DNA of 7,765 nucleotides from an uncultured Brachyspira sp. (GCA_934725655.1 CAKVCJ010000078.1:1-7765), one strand, 5' to 3'; positions 1-6,459 are shown, counted from the stretch's first letter. Notes: generated by a model not told the origin, from the letters alone. Numbers and translations: made by a program.

Positions 1-1
1 G

Positions 2-76
2 CAGTCTGTTAATATGATATCTGATACCGTTGCAAAAATAAAAGAAAAACATAATGGAAAGATTTATACTAAATAA
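2..76 (+). CDS. C-terminal end of an unidentified protein (partial)
   Basis: A plus-strand frame is open from the window edge to a TAA stop at 74-76. It gives about 24 residues ending in a lysine-rich, hydrophilic tail (...KIKEKHNGKIYTK). The other two plus frames do not read as well through this stretch (frame 1 stops at 10-12), and the AT content rises sharply after the stop, which fits a real gene end. The fragment is too short to assign a family, and a chance open frame cannot be excluded. If real, it is convergent with the nuclease gene that ends at 417. Confidence 0.5.
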   Translation, partial: QSVNMISDTVAKIKEKHNGKIYTK

Positions 77-150
77 ATTTTTTTATTAAAATATATAATT
101 GAAAAATAATGTTTTATATATTGTATTAAATTTTACTTCTATTTATATGA

Positions 151-191
151 AAAATATATCTGTTTTTTATATAAATAATCAGATATATTTT
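151..191. repeat. Perfect 12-bp inverted repeat
   Basis: AAAATATATCTG at 151-162 is perfectly complementary to CAGATATATTTT at 180-191, with a 17-base loop. It lies 75 bases after the stop of the left partial gene. No clean run of T follows on the plus strand, so it is a weak candidate for an intrinsic terminator. Its core AATATATCT/AGATATATT is the same as in the larger repeat at 255-306. Confidence 0.55.
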
Positions 192-254
192 AAGAATTTT
201 AGTTGTGAATTTTAAACAATAAATTTAAAAGTGCTATTATTTAATTTAGTTTTG

Positions 255-306
255 TAATATATCTATTATTATTTTAATATAAATTCAAATAATAATAGAT
301 ATATTA
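255..306. repeat. Perfect 20-bp inverted repeat, possible bidirectional terminator
   Basis: The 20 bases at 255-274 are the exact reverse complement of those at 287-306, separated by a 12-base loop (275-286). The pairing stops at both ends (254/307 and 275/286 do not pair). The stem contains a single G-C pair, so it is long but not very stable. It sits between two convergent gene ends, where a hairpin usable in both directions would be expected. On the plus strand the downstream sequence is T-rich but broken by A; on the minus strand there is no T-tract. A protein-binding operator or a small element remnant is also possible. Confidence 0.6.
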
Positions 307-416
307 TATATATTTTATATTTATAATAGTACTATTTTATTTATGTTGTAAAATATTCAATATTAATTTAATTTTAAATAAAATATAATAATAATTCCTG
401 TTTGAATTTAATCAAA

Positions 417-1076
417 TTATTCTTCATATTTTTCTAATATTGAAAAATTATTATGAAATTCATCAAAACATGAATAATCATATTTAGCTCCTTTTTTCAT
501 TATTTTACCATTTTTATGAATAGGAAGCTCTGTTTTTTGATTGTCAGTTATTTGATATGTTGGTAAATTCAAGTCATCAAATTTTTCAACATCTTTTGAA
601 TTAAAAATATAATAATGTATTGAATCATATAATTTATTCAAATCTGAATCATTATTAAAATTATCATTAGTAAATACAGCAATCCAGACATAAAAAACAT
701 CCTTATCTATATTATATCTTATTTTAGGATGAAAACTGAAATCTTTTACATCTTTTTTACCTTTATCAACTCCCTCTGAAGTCTTTACTTGCAAATATCT
801 AGTAACTATTTTTAAAGAATCATTTTGACATTTATCACATAAATTTGTAACGCATTTTACATTTTTATTATCATATTTTTTATATCTTATATATTGATTA
901 ACAAATTTTCTACATTTTGTACAATAATATTTAGTTATAACAAAATCTATTCCCTCATCTATATAAGATCTATGTACTTGCCAACCTTTATTATGTAGGA
1001 TCATAGCTAATTGCATTTCTCCATATAATCCTATAACTTGTTTCTTTTTTTCTTCTTCTTGTTTATTATTTTTCAT
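417..1076 (-). CDS. Putative PD-(D/E)XK restriction endonuclease with zinc-ribbon insert
   Basis: This 219-residue protein is probably the DNA-cleaving partner of the methyltransferase read just before it. What I see is a nuclease-like core: Gly-Glu at 19-20 in a helix, then GWQVHRSYIDEGIDFVI with the candidate metal-binding Asp44, then LQVKTS with Gln96 and Lys98. The GE...GID...QVK order matches the PD-(D/E)XK fold in its QxK variant, as in DUF4365-type proteins. Between Asp44 and QVK lies an insert of about 45 residues with Cys52/Cys55, Cys75 and Cys80/Cys83, which looks like a zinc ribbon. The C-terminal half (about 105-219) is unrecognised and rich in Asp, Asn and Lys. The ATG overlaps the end of the methyltransferase gene by 11 bases; only a weak GGAA precedes it, so translational coupling is likely. 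A modification-dependent or non-restriction nuclease is the main alternative. Confidence 0.72.
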   Translation of the reverse strand: MKNNKQEEEKKKQVIGLYGEMQLAMILHNKGWQVHRSYIDEGIDFVITKYYCTKCRKFVNQYIRYKKYDNKNVKCVTNLCDKCQNDSLKIVTRYLQVKTSEGVDKGKKDVKDFSFHPKIRYNIDKDVFYVWIAVFTNDNFNNDSDLNKLYDSIHYYIFNSKDVEKFDDLNLPTYQITDNQKTELPIHKNGKIMKKGAKYDYSCFDEFHNNFSILEKYEE

Positions 1077-2328
1077 TATTACATTCCATAACTTTATTAT
1101 CTAAAAAATTCATCACATATTCTCTAATAGATATATCCTTTTCTATTCCAATACCTATTCTATTTAATTGAGAAGCAATTTTTATCGATGTTCCTATACC
1201 TGAAAAAGGATCTAAAACTTTATCACCAACATAACTAAACATTTTAACAGCAAATTCTGGAATTTCTTTAGGAAATGGTGCTGTATGACCAAGTATATTT
1301 TCACCTTTAGAATTTATTTTTATTACAGGATTAATTTTTTTAATATCTCTTCTCCAAGAATAAATAAAATCTTTTTCTATAATAGAAACCTCTCTATTTT
1401 TATGGGATTGTGTAATATAAGTTTTAGCACTAAATCTTTTACCTCTATTTGATTTACTTCTTATAAAACAATCTTTATTTTTACATTCCCAACTTTTTAA
1501 TCCTTTTTCTGTGTATGAATTACCATTTACATTTAATGTTCCACATATAGGACAAGGATATCTATGCATATCTAATCTATGTTTATGAAATATAAGTATA
1601 TGTTCATAGCAATTTATAGGATATTGGTACATAGGATATGGATTATCTCCATTTTTATTTCTTTCACTTTGAACCTCTCCTTTATCCCATATTATATCAT
1701 CAACAAATGTAAATCCAATTTTTTCAAATAAATTAATAAAATAAGCTCCTAAAGGTAGTCTTCTTTTTCCCCAAGTAGATTTAGTATATAAATTATCATT
1801 ATCAAAAATATCTCCAATATTAAATACAAAAATTCTGTGGTTGTCTAACACCCTATAACATTCTATCAATATTTTTTCCATATCTTCTAAATAATCATTT
1901 AAATTTTTCCACTGAGAATATTTACGAGCATTATAATAAGGCGGAGAAGTAATCATTAAATGTATAGATTCATTCTTCATATTTTTTAAAACGTTATAAC
2001 AATCACCCCATATAAGTTTCAATGAACCATTTTTATTAATAAAATTATCTATTTTAGTATCATTAATTTTATATTCTTTTTGATGCAATTCTTTTAAAAA
2101 ATTAAAATATGTATCACTAAATTCTTTTACTATATTATTAACATTATTTAATTTATATATAAAATTTATTCTTCTTAGAAAACTTTTATATTCTTTATCT
2201 GAGAAAATTTCTTTTAAATAACTATCGCTTTTACTGATTATAGTATCTAAATAATGAGTTTTATTATTGATTTTATTTTTATTATTAAATGTTTTTATAT
2301 TAGGACTTTCTTGCATAAACTGATACAT
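1066..2328 (-). CDS. Beta-class site-specific DNA amino-methyltransferase (type II R-M)
   Basis: This 420-residue enzyme would transfer a methyl group from S-adenosylmethionine to an adenine N6 or cytosine N4 in a fixed DNA site, protecting it from the adjacent nuclease. The catalytic motif IV, TSPPYYNARKY, is at 127-137. The cofactor motif I, DPFSGIGT, is at 373-380, just after a motif X-like HTAPFPKEIPEFAVKMF. Catalytic motif before cofactor motif is the beta-class order. TSPPY is common in m4C enzymes but does not settle the base. Between them, in the expected target-recognition region, is a zinc-ribbon-like Cys259/Cys262/Cys282/Cys287. The first ~100 residues are an unassigned, Lys/Asn-rich, probably helical extension; the enzyme core begins near GSLKLIWGDC (101-110). 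The start at 2328 is preceded by a good GAGGAA; Met5 is an alternative. Base composition is more AT-rich than in the ribosomal genes, which fits horizontal transfer. Confidence 0.9.
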   Translation of the reverse strand: MYQFMQESPNIKTFNNKNKINNKTHYLDTIISKSDSYLKEIFSDKEYKSFLRRINFIYKLNNVNNIVKEFSDTYFNFLKELHQKEYKINDTKIDNFINKNGSLKLIWGDCYNVLKNMKNESIHLMITSPPYYNARKYSQWKNLNDYLEDMEKILIECYRVLDNHRIFVFNIGDIFDNDNLYTKSTWGKRRLPLGAYFINLFEKIGFTFVDDIIWDKGEVQSERNKNGDNPYPMYQYPINCYEHILIFHKHRLDMHRYPCPICGTLNVNGNSYTEKGLKSWECKNKDCFIRSKSNRGKRFSAKTYITQSHKNREVSIIEKDFIYSWRRDIKKINPVIKINSKGENILGHTAPFPKEIPEFAVKMFSYVGDKVLDPFSGIGTSIKIASQLNRIGIGIEKDISIREYVMNFLDNKVMECNNEK

Positions 2329-2356
2329 ATTTTCCTCAATAAAATAAATTATAAAA

Positions 2357-2385
2357 ATTATACTCTAATAATAAAAAATAATCAA
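2357..2385 (-). promoter_or_regulatory. Sigma70-type promoter of the R-M operon
   Basis: Read on the minus strand, TTGATT (2385-2380) and TATAAT (2362-2357) are separated by exactly 17 bases. Transcription would start near 2350, giving a leader of about 20 bases with a GAGGAA Shine-Dalgarno at roughly 2331-2337 before the methyltransferase ATG. The match is 5/6 at -35 and 6/6 at -10. In DNA this AT-rich chance -10 boxes are common, but the spacing and position favour a real promoter. Confidence 0.7.
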
Positions 2386-2403
2386 TTTATTAATATATAA
2401 AAT

Positions 2404-2432
2404 TTGACTTCATTAGTTATTTGTGTTATAAT
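2404..2432 (+). promoter_or_regulatory. Extended -10 promoter of the rplM operon
   Basis: TTGACT (2404-2409) and TATAAT (2427-2432) have a 17-base spacer, and TG at 2424-2425 makes an extended -10 (TGTTATAAT). This is near consensus, as expected for a strongly expressed ribosomal protein operon. The start point should lie near 2439, leaving a leader of about 53 bases before rplM. I see no convincing folded L13-binding leader in it. The promoter's -35 is only 18 bases from the -35 of the divergent methyltransferase promoter. Confidence 0.8.
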
Positions 2433-2492
2433 TAATCACTCGTTACATTTTAGAACAAACCACAAGATTTAAAAACTTTTAGAAGGTGTATT

Positions 2493-2948
2493 ATGGATAA
2501 GAAAACTTTAAAAACAAAAGATAGTACTTATGTTTTATCCCAAAAAGATATAAAACAAAACTGGCTTATTATAGATGCTAAAGGTAAATCTTTAGGAAGA
2601 GTTGCAAGCAGAGCAGCTTACTTATTAAAAGGAAAACATAAAGTTGATTATGCTTACAATTTAGATAATGGCGATTATGTTATAGTTATCAATGCTAAAG
2701 ATATAGTATTAACAGGAAATAAAAAGAAAGGCAAAATACATTACAGACATACAGGCTACCCAGGCGGCATAAAAGCTGTAAGTTATGGTGAGCTTTTAGA
2801 GAGAAATCCTGAAAGAATGGTTAAAATAGCTGTTAAAGGTATGCTTTCACATAACCCATTAGGCAGACAGCATCTTAAAAAGTTAAAAGTTTATGCTGGC
2901 AGCGAACATCAGCATGAAGCTAATAAACCTACAGTTGTAAATATATAA
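2493..2948 (+). CDS. rplM: 50S ribosomal protein L13
   Basis: L13 is an early-assembly protein of the large ribosomal subunit that binds 23S rRNA. The 151-residue product is close to the usual length of about 142-150. Recognisable parts are WLIIDAKGKSLGRVAS (24-39), the YLLKGKHKVDYAYNLDNGD segment, GNKKKGKIHYRHTGYPGG (75-92), and the family signature VKGMLSHNPLGRQHLKKLKV (114-133) followed by YAGSEHQH. The N-terminus is about 20 residues longer than the minimal core and begins with a lysine/threonine-rich stretch. The ATG is preceded by AGAAGGTG at 2481-2488, a good ribosome binding site. It is the first gene of the operon and is followed after 13 bases by rpsI, the conserved bacterial pair. 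Confidence 0.98.
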   Translation: MDKKTLKTKDSTYVLSQKDIKQNWLIIDAKGKSLGRVASRAAYLLKGKHKVDYAYNLDNGDYVIVINAKDIVLTGNKKKGKIHYRHTGYPGGIKAVSYGELLERNPERMVKIAVKGMLSHNPLGRQHLKKLKVYAGSEHQHEANKPTVVNI

Positions 2949-2961
2949 TTAGGAGTAAAAA

Positions 2962-3360
2962 ATGGCATCTAAACAATTAACTATCTTCACAGGTAAAAGA
3001 AAAACTGCGAATGCTAGAGTTCGTATAGCATTAGGCAGCGGTAAAATTTTAATAAATGGTAAAAACTATGCTGAATATTTCTGTAACAGAGCAGCTTTAC
3101 TTAAAGTTGTAGAGGATGCTCTAAAAGTAACAGGAAATTTAGGTAAATATGATGTGTTTGCTAATGTACGCGGCGGCGGCGTTTCTGCTCAAGCTGATGC
3201 TGTTAGACATGGTATAGCTAAAGCCTTAATAGGCGAGAGTCAAGACTTTAGAACTACTCTAAAAAGAAATGGTTTCCTTACAAGAGACTCTCGTGTGGTT
3301 GAACGTAAAAAATATGGTAGATCTGGTGCTAGAAAGCTATTCCAATTCTCAAAACGTTAA
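2962..3360 (+). CDS. rpsI: 30S ribosomal protein S9
   Basis: S9 belongs to the head of the small ribosomal subunit, and its C-terminal tail reaches the P-site tRNA. The 132-residue product has the normal length. It shows GKRKTANARVRI near the start (11-22), the family signature GGGVSAQADAVRHGIAKAL (71-89), and the conserved basic tail KKYGRSGARKLFQFSKR (116-132) ending in the invariant Ser-Lys-Arg. The AGGAG at 2951-2955 lies six bases before the ATG. It follows rplM directly, with no promoter or terminator between, so the two are co-transcribed. Confidence 0.98.
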   Translation: MASKQLTIFTGKRKTANARVRIALGSGKILINGKNYAEYFCNRAALLKVVEDALKVTGNLGKYDVFANVRGGGVSAQADAVRHGIAKALIGESQDFRTTLKRNGFLTRDSRVVERKKYGRSGARKLFQFSKR

Positions 3361-3403
3361 TTATATATTATTGGCTTAAAATATTATATAAGGTGTTTAA
3401 GAA

Positions 3404-3769
3404 ATGAATGCTAAAAAATTAAAGAAATTTAAAGATTTAATCTTGGAAGAAAAAAGAAAGACTTTAGATGAATTATTAAGCGGTAATGAATCTTACGAAA
3501 CACTTAAAGAAGATGCTCATGGAGATTTGGCTGACATAGCTTTTCAGGCTTATGAAAAACAAAGTTTGGTATCTTTCTCACAAAAAGAAAGAGATAGATT
3601 GGATATGCTTAATAATGCGCTTAAAAGAATTGAAGATGGTACTTACGGTAAATGTATTGATTGCAAAGAAGAAATTAATGAAGAGAGATTAACTGCTATA
3701 CCATATACTTTAAGATGCATTAATTGTATGTCTAAATATGAAGATAAGAAACGTCGTGAAAAAATGTAA
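3404..3769 (+). CDS. dksA: DksA/TraR-family zinc-finger transcription factor
   Basis: Proteins of this family bind the secondary channel of RNA polymerase and, usually with ppGpp, tune rRNA and biosynthetic promoters. The 121-residue product has an N-terminal basic helix, a coiled-coil region whose tip carries DLADIA (41-46), the same D-x-x-D-x-A pattern as the functional tip of E. coli DksA, and a C4 zinc finger with Cys84, Cys87, Cys105 and Cys108 (C-x2-C-x17-C-x2-C). It is shorter than E. coli DksA (151), mostly at the N-terminus, as is common outside Proteobacteria. AAGGTG at 3390-3395 precedes the ATG. The 43-base gap after rpsI holds only a weak AT hairpin (3361-3367 with 3385-3391), so read-through from the rplM promoter is likely. 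The symbol reflects family; true DksA function is inferred. Confidence 0.88.
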   Translation: MNAKKLKKFKDLILEEKRKTLDELLSGNESYETLKEDAHGDLADIAFQAYEKQSLVSFSQKERDRLDMLNNALKRIEDGTYGKCIDCKEEINEERLTAIPYTLRCINCMSKYEDKKRREKM

Positions 3770-5763
3770 TGTATGTTAAAGTTGTTTTTAATCTTCCTAT
3801 AGATAAGATACTTACATATAAAAAACCTGATGATATAAATGATAGTTTGATAGGTTGTAGGGTTATAGCTCCTATAAGAAATAGAGGAACTAAGGGTATT
3901 GTTATAGAAGAAACTGATACACTTGACGGAGATTATAAAGTACTGCCTATCACAACTAGAATAGATCTTGAACCTATTTGCTCTGAAAATGAATTTAATT
4001 TAGCTAAATGGATGAGCAGATATTATCATTCTTCCTATGGTGAAGCATTGTTTGCTGCTTTGCCTGCGGGAAATCCTTCTAAAAAGAAAAATACTCCTAA
4101 ACCTATAAAAGCTAAACAAAAACCTTATCTTAAACTTAATGATGAACAGGAAAATGTTTTAAATATAATATTAAAGAATATAGAAGAAGAAAAGAAGGCT
4201 AAAAGTTTTCTGCTTCACGGTGTTACTGGAAGCGGTAAAACAGAAATTTATTTGCAGGCTATCAAAAAAGTAGTGGATTTAGGAAAACAAGCTATAGTAA
4301 TACTTCCAGAAATATCACTCACCCCTCAAACTATAAAAAGATTCGCTGAAAGATTTGAAGGGAAGATTGCAGTGCTTCATAGTAAACTGTCTCCTACTGC
4401 TAAATATAGATATTGGCAGATGATAAGAAATAATGAGATAAAAATTGTGATAGGGGCAAGAAGTGCTATATTTTCTCCTACGCCTAATCTTGGAATTATA
4501 GTGATAGATGAAGAGCATGAAACTAGTTATAAATCTAATGAAACTCCGAGATATCATGCAAGGCAGATTGCTTTCTATAGAAAAGAGAGAGAAAACGCGA
4601 CTCTTATTTTGGGAAGTGCCACTCCTTCTCTTGAAAGCTATTATCATGCTTTAAATGGTACTATAGAGCTTCTTACTCTCAATAAAAGAGCAGCATCAAT
4701 TAATATGCCCGAGGTTAAGATTTTAGATTTAAAAAAAGAAAAGAGGGCTGATTCTTTTCCAATGCTTACCCAAACACTGGTGGAAGAGATTAATAAAAAA
4801 TTGGAATTAAAAGAGCAAATAATATTATTCTTAAATAGAAAAGGATATGCACCAGTGGTGAGCTGTTCTCATTGCGGGGTGGTATTGGAATGTCCTAATT
4901 GTTCTGTTTCGCTTACTTATCATAAAAAAAAGAATGTTGTTATGTGTCATTACTGCGGATATACTCAATTTGTAGAGGAGCTATGCGATAAATGTAATAT
5001 TGGGCATTTTGAGAGAATTGGCACTGGTACAGAAAAAGTTGAAGAGAATCTTAATACTTTATTTCCAAATGCTGTCATAGAGAGAATGGATCAGGAAACT
5101 GTTGGGGGAACAAAAAAATACGAAGATATATTTAAAAGATTTGCTGATAGAGAAATAGATATTTTAATTGGCACTCAAATGATAGCTAAGGGGCTTGATT
5201 TTCCTAATGTTACTTTGGTTGGCGTGCTGCTTGCTGATATGTCGCTTCATATACCTGATTTTAGAAGTGCTGAGAGAACTTTTAATTTAATAACTCAAGT
5301 TGCTGGAAGAAGCGGAAGGGGAGATAAAAAAGGGGTGGTTTATATTCAGGCATTTAATACAAATCATTATTCAATACTTTATGCAAAAGAACATGATTAT
5401 ATTTCCTTTTACAATAGAGAAATAGAAAATAGAAAGCATACTGCAGGACTTCCTTATCCTCCTTTTTTAAGATTGGTGAGGATTGTTGTGCGAGGAATAG
5501 AGGAAAAAAAAGTTGAAAGCGATGCTAATATTATAGCAGATTTGCTTAGAACTTTTACATATAAATATACAGAAAAAACTGAAGTATTAGGTGCTGCTCC
5601 TTGCACTATGAGCAAATTAAATAAATATTATAGATGGAATATCCTAATAAAAACTGTATCTCATTCTCTTCTAAAAGAATTTTTTGAAAGTTTAAATAAA
5701 TCTTTTATAGCACAAAAAGGTAATTATATAGAAATAGATATAGACCCTATTAATATGCTCTAA
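3769..5763 (+). CDS. priA: Primosomal protein N' (replication restart helicase PriA)
   Basis: PriA recognises abandoned replication forks, unwinds DNA 3'-to-5' and reloads the replisome. The 664-residue product has the full set of landmarks: an N-terminal fork-binding region (about 1-105), Walker A GVTGSGKT (151-158), Walker B DEEH (247-250), SAT motif III (283-285), and an eight-cysteine zinc-binding insert (Cys366, 369, 375, 378, 393, 396, 406, 409). Helicase motifs follow: GTGTEKVEENL, GTQMIAKGLDFPNV (468-481) and QVAGRSGRG (510-518). The C-terminal domain includes GLPYPPF (560-566). It is shorter than E. coli PriA (732) but nothing appears missing. The ATG uses the last base of the dksA stop (TAATG) and has no strong Shine-Dalgarno, pointing to translational coupling. 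Its end overlaps the convergent response regulator gene by four bases. Confidence 0.97.
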   Translation: MYVKVVFNLPIDKILTYKKPDDINDSLIGCRVIAPIRNRGTKGIVIEETDTLDGDYKVLPITTRIDLEPICSENEFNLAKWMSRYYHSSYGEALFAALPAGNPSKKKNTPKPIKAKQKPYLKLNDEQENVLNIILKNIEEEKKAKSFLLHGVTGSGKTEIYLQAIKKVVDLGKQAIVILPEISLTPQTIKRFAERFEGKIAVLHSKLSPTAKYRYWQMIRNNEIKIVIGARSAIFSPTPNLGIIVIDEEHETSYKSNETPRYHARQIAFYRKERENATLILGSATPSLESYYHALNGTIELLTLNKRAASINMPEVKILDLKKEKRADSFPMLTQTLVEEINKKLELKEQIILFLNRKGYAPVVSCSHCGVVLECPNCSVSLTYHKKKNVVMCHYCGYTQFVEELCDKCNIGHFERIGTGTEKVEENLNTLFPNAVIERMDQETVGGTKKYEDIFKRFADREIDILIGTQMIAKGLDFPNVTLVGVLLADMSLHIPDFRSAERTFNLITQVAGRSGRGDKKGVVYIQAFNTNHYSILYAKEHDYISFYNREIENRKHTAGLPYPPFLRLVRIVVRGIEEKKVESDANIIADLLRTFTYKYTEKTEVLGAAPCTMSKLNKYYRWNILIKTVSHSLLKEFFESLNKSFIAQKGNYIEIDIDPINML

Positions 5764-6368
5764 ATATCTATATAGAATCTTAAAGCGTTTCTTATTCTTG
5801 CATTTAATTCATTTTGCCCAACAGGTTTTTGCACATAATCACAAGCACCCTTCTCAAGTCCATTTACTACATCATCTTCATTATATTTTTTAGTTATTAT
5901 TATAATAATACACATCCTTAAATCTATTTCTTTCTTTATTTCATCTAATAAATAAAAATAATCCTTGTCATCAGATAAATTAATGTCCATTAAAATAATA
6001 TCCGGCTGTATCTTTTTTAATTCATTTAATGGATTAGTGAGATTAGAAATAATAAAAGTTTCATAATCATTTTTGAGCCATTGCAAATAATTTTTTCTTG
6101 TAATTTCCATAGGCTCTATAATTGCTACTTTATATTTAGATACTTTTCTCTTTAATTTAGCTCTTTTTTCTCTTTTATTGAATGCTAAAAAGACTTTCAA
6201 ATCGGCGTATCTAATTTTATATCTTTTACCAGGTGTAACATCAGCTTTAAGTCCGTAATGTCGCACCCAATAATTTACAGTTGTTCTTGATACCCCTAAT
6301 ATCTTTGAAATATCTATTGGAGAAAGCAAATCATCATCTTCATATATAGTATTTTTATTAATATCCAT
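5760..6368 (-). CDS. Response regulator with N-terminal MerR/excisionase-like HTH
   Basis: This 202-residue protein probably binds DNA and responds to phosphorylation. Residues about 13-62 form a MerR/excisionase-type helix-turn-helix (LSPIDISKILGVSRTTVNYW, a Gly-Lys-Arg-Tyr wing, then ADLKVFL). A basic linker (64-80) joins it to a receiver domain (about 80-202) with the phosphoacceptor Asp128 in ILMDINLSD, Thr159 after a run of isoleucines, and Lys181 in VQKPV. The acidic pocket, normally two acidic residues, is reduced to Glu85-Pro86. Most transcriptional response regulators have the receiver first; here the order is reversed. No histidine kinase is in the window. AGGAAG lies four bases before the ATG at 6368. 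It ends inside the priA stop region on the opposite strand, with no terminator between. Confidence 0.85.
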   Translation of the reverse strand: MDINKNTIYEDDDLLSPIDISKILGVSRTTVNYWVRHYGLKADVTPGKRYKIRYADLKVFLAFNKREKRAKLKRKVSKYKVAIIEPMEITRKNYLQWLKNDYETFIISNLTNPLNELKKIQPDIILMDINLSDDKDYFYLLDEIKKEIDLRMCIIIIITKKYNEDDVVNGLEKGACDYVQKPVGQNELNARIRNALRFYIDI

Positions 6369-6401
6369 TAAACTTCCTTTATTGTTTAAAATAATAACAT
6401 A

Positions 6402-6430
6402 AAAATAATATATACTTATTTATTTGTCAA
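6402..6430 (-). promoter_or_regulatory. Putative promoter of the response regulator gene
   Basis: On the minus strand a perfect TTGACA (6430-6425) is followed after 17 bases by TATTTT (6407-6402), a 4/6 match to the -10 box. Transcription would begin near 6395, about 27 bases before the ATG. The exact -35 in such AT-rich DNA is notable, since G and C at the right places are rare. Read-through from the upstream nucleotidyltransferase gene is also possible. Confidence 0.5.
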
Positions 6431-6431
6431 T

Positions 6432-6454
6432 AAATATAATATATAGTTATATTT
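6432..6454. repeat. Short 8-bp inverted repeat after the nucleotidyltransferase gene
   Basis: AAATATAA (6432-6439) is complementary to TTATATTT (6447-6454) with a seven-base loop. It lies just past the nucleotidyltransferase stop on the minus strand and abuts the -35 box of the response regulator promoter. The stem is all A-T and lacks a following T-run on the minus strand, so it is at best a weak terminator and may be chance. Confidence 0.3.
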
Positions 6455-6459
6455 TAAAT

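Larger units (their letters stand above)
77..416. other. AT-rich intergenic region without a gene
   Basis: This 340-base stretch lies between two convergent gene ends. It is almost entirely A and T and has stops in every frame. The only plus-strand ATG frame of note gives 22 residues (147-215), lacks a Shine-Dalgarno sequence and runs through one of the inverted repeats, so I do not call it a gene. The region holds two perfect inverted repeats (151-191 and 255-306) and a 12-base palindrome at 325-336 (AATAGTACTATT). Its likely role is transcription termination between convergent units. Confidence 0.7.

Noticed and set aside
147..215. 22-codon plus-strand frame starting MKNISVFYINN
   Set aside because: It has no Shine-Dalgarno, runs through an inverted repeat, and is as short as chance predicts.
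325..336. 12-bp palindrome AATAGTACTATT as a regulator operator
   Set aside because: It lies downstream of convergent genes, far from any start, and short A-T palindromes are expected here.
417..2328. Type I, type III or BREX-type system
   Set aside because: There is no specificity subunit, no helicase/translocase and no large restriction subunit; a methylase plus small nuclease fits type II.
2440..2492. L13-binding leader structure before rplM
   Set aside because: The leader is only about 53 bases and I could not find a convincing stem; autoregulation may exist but is not visible.
3361..3391. Possible terminator between rpsI and dksA (7-bp A-T stem)
   Set aside because: The stem is all A-T, the loop is long, no T-run follows, and the 3' arm runs into the dksA Shine-Dalgarno. 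Read-through is more likely.
4315..4647. 110-codon open frame on the minus strand
   Set aside because: It lies wholly inside priA, opposite the helicase core motifs. The product is a Ser/Arg/Ile/Phe-rich string without family features, as expected for an antisense shadow.
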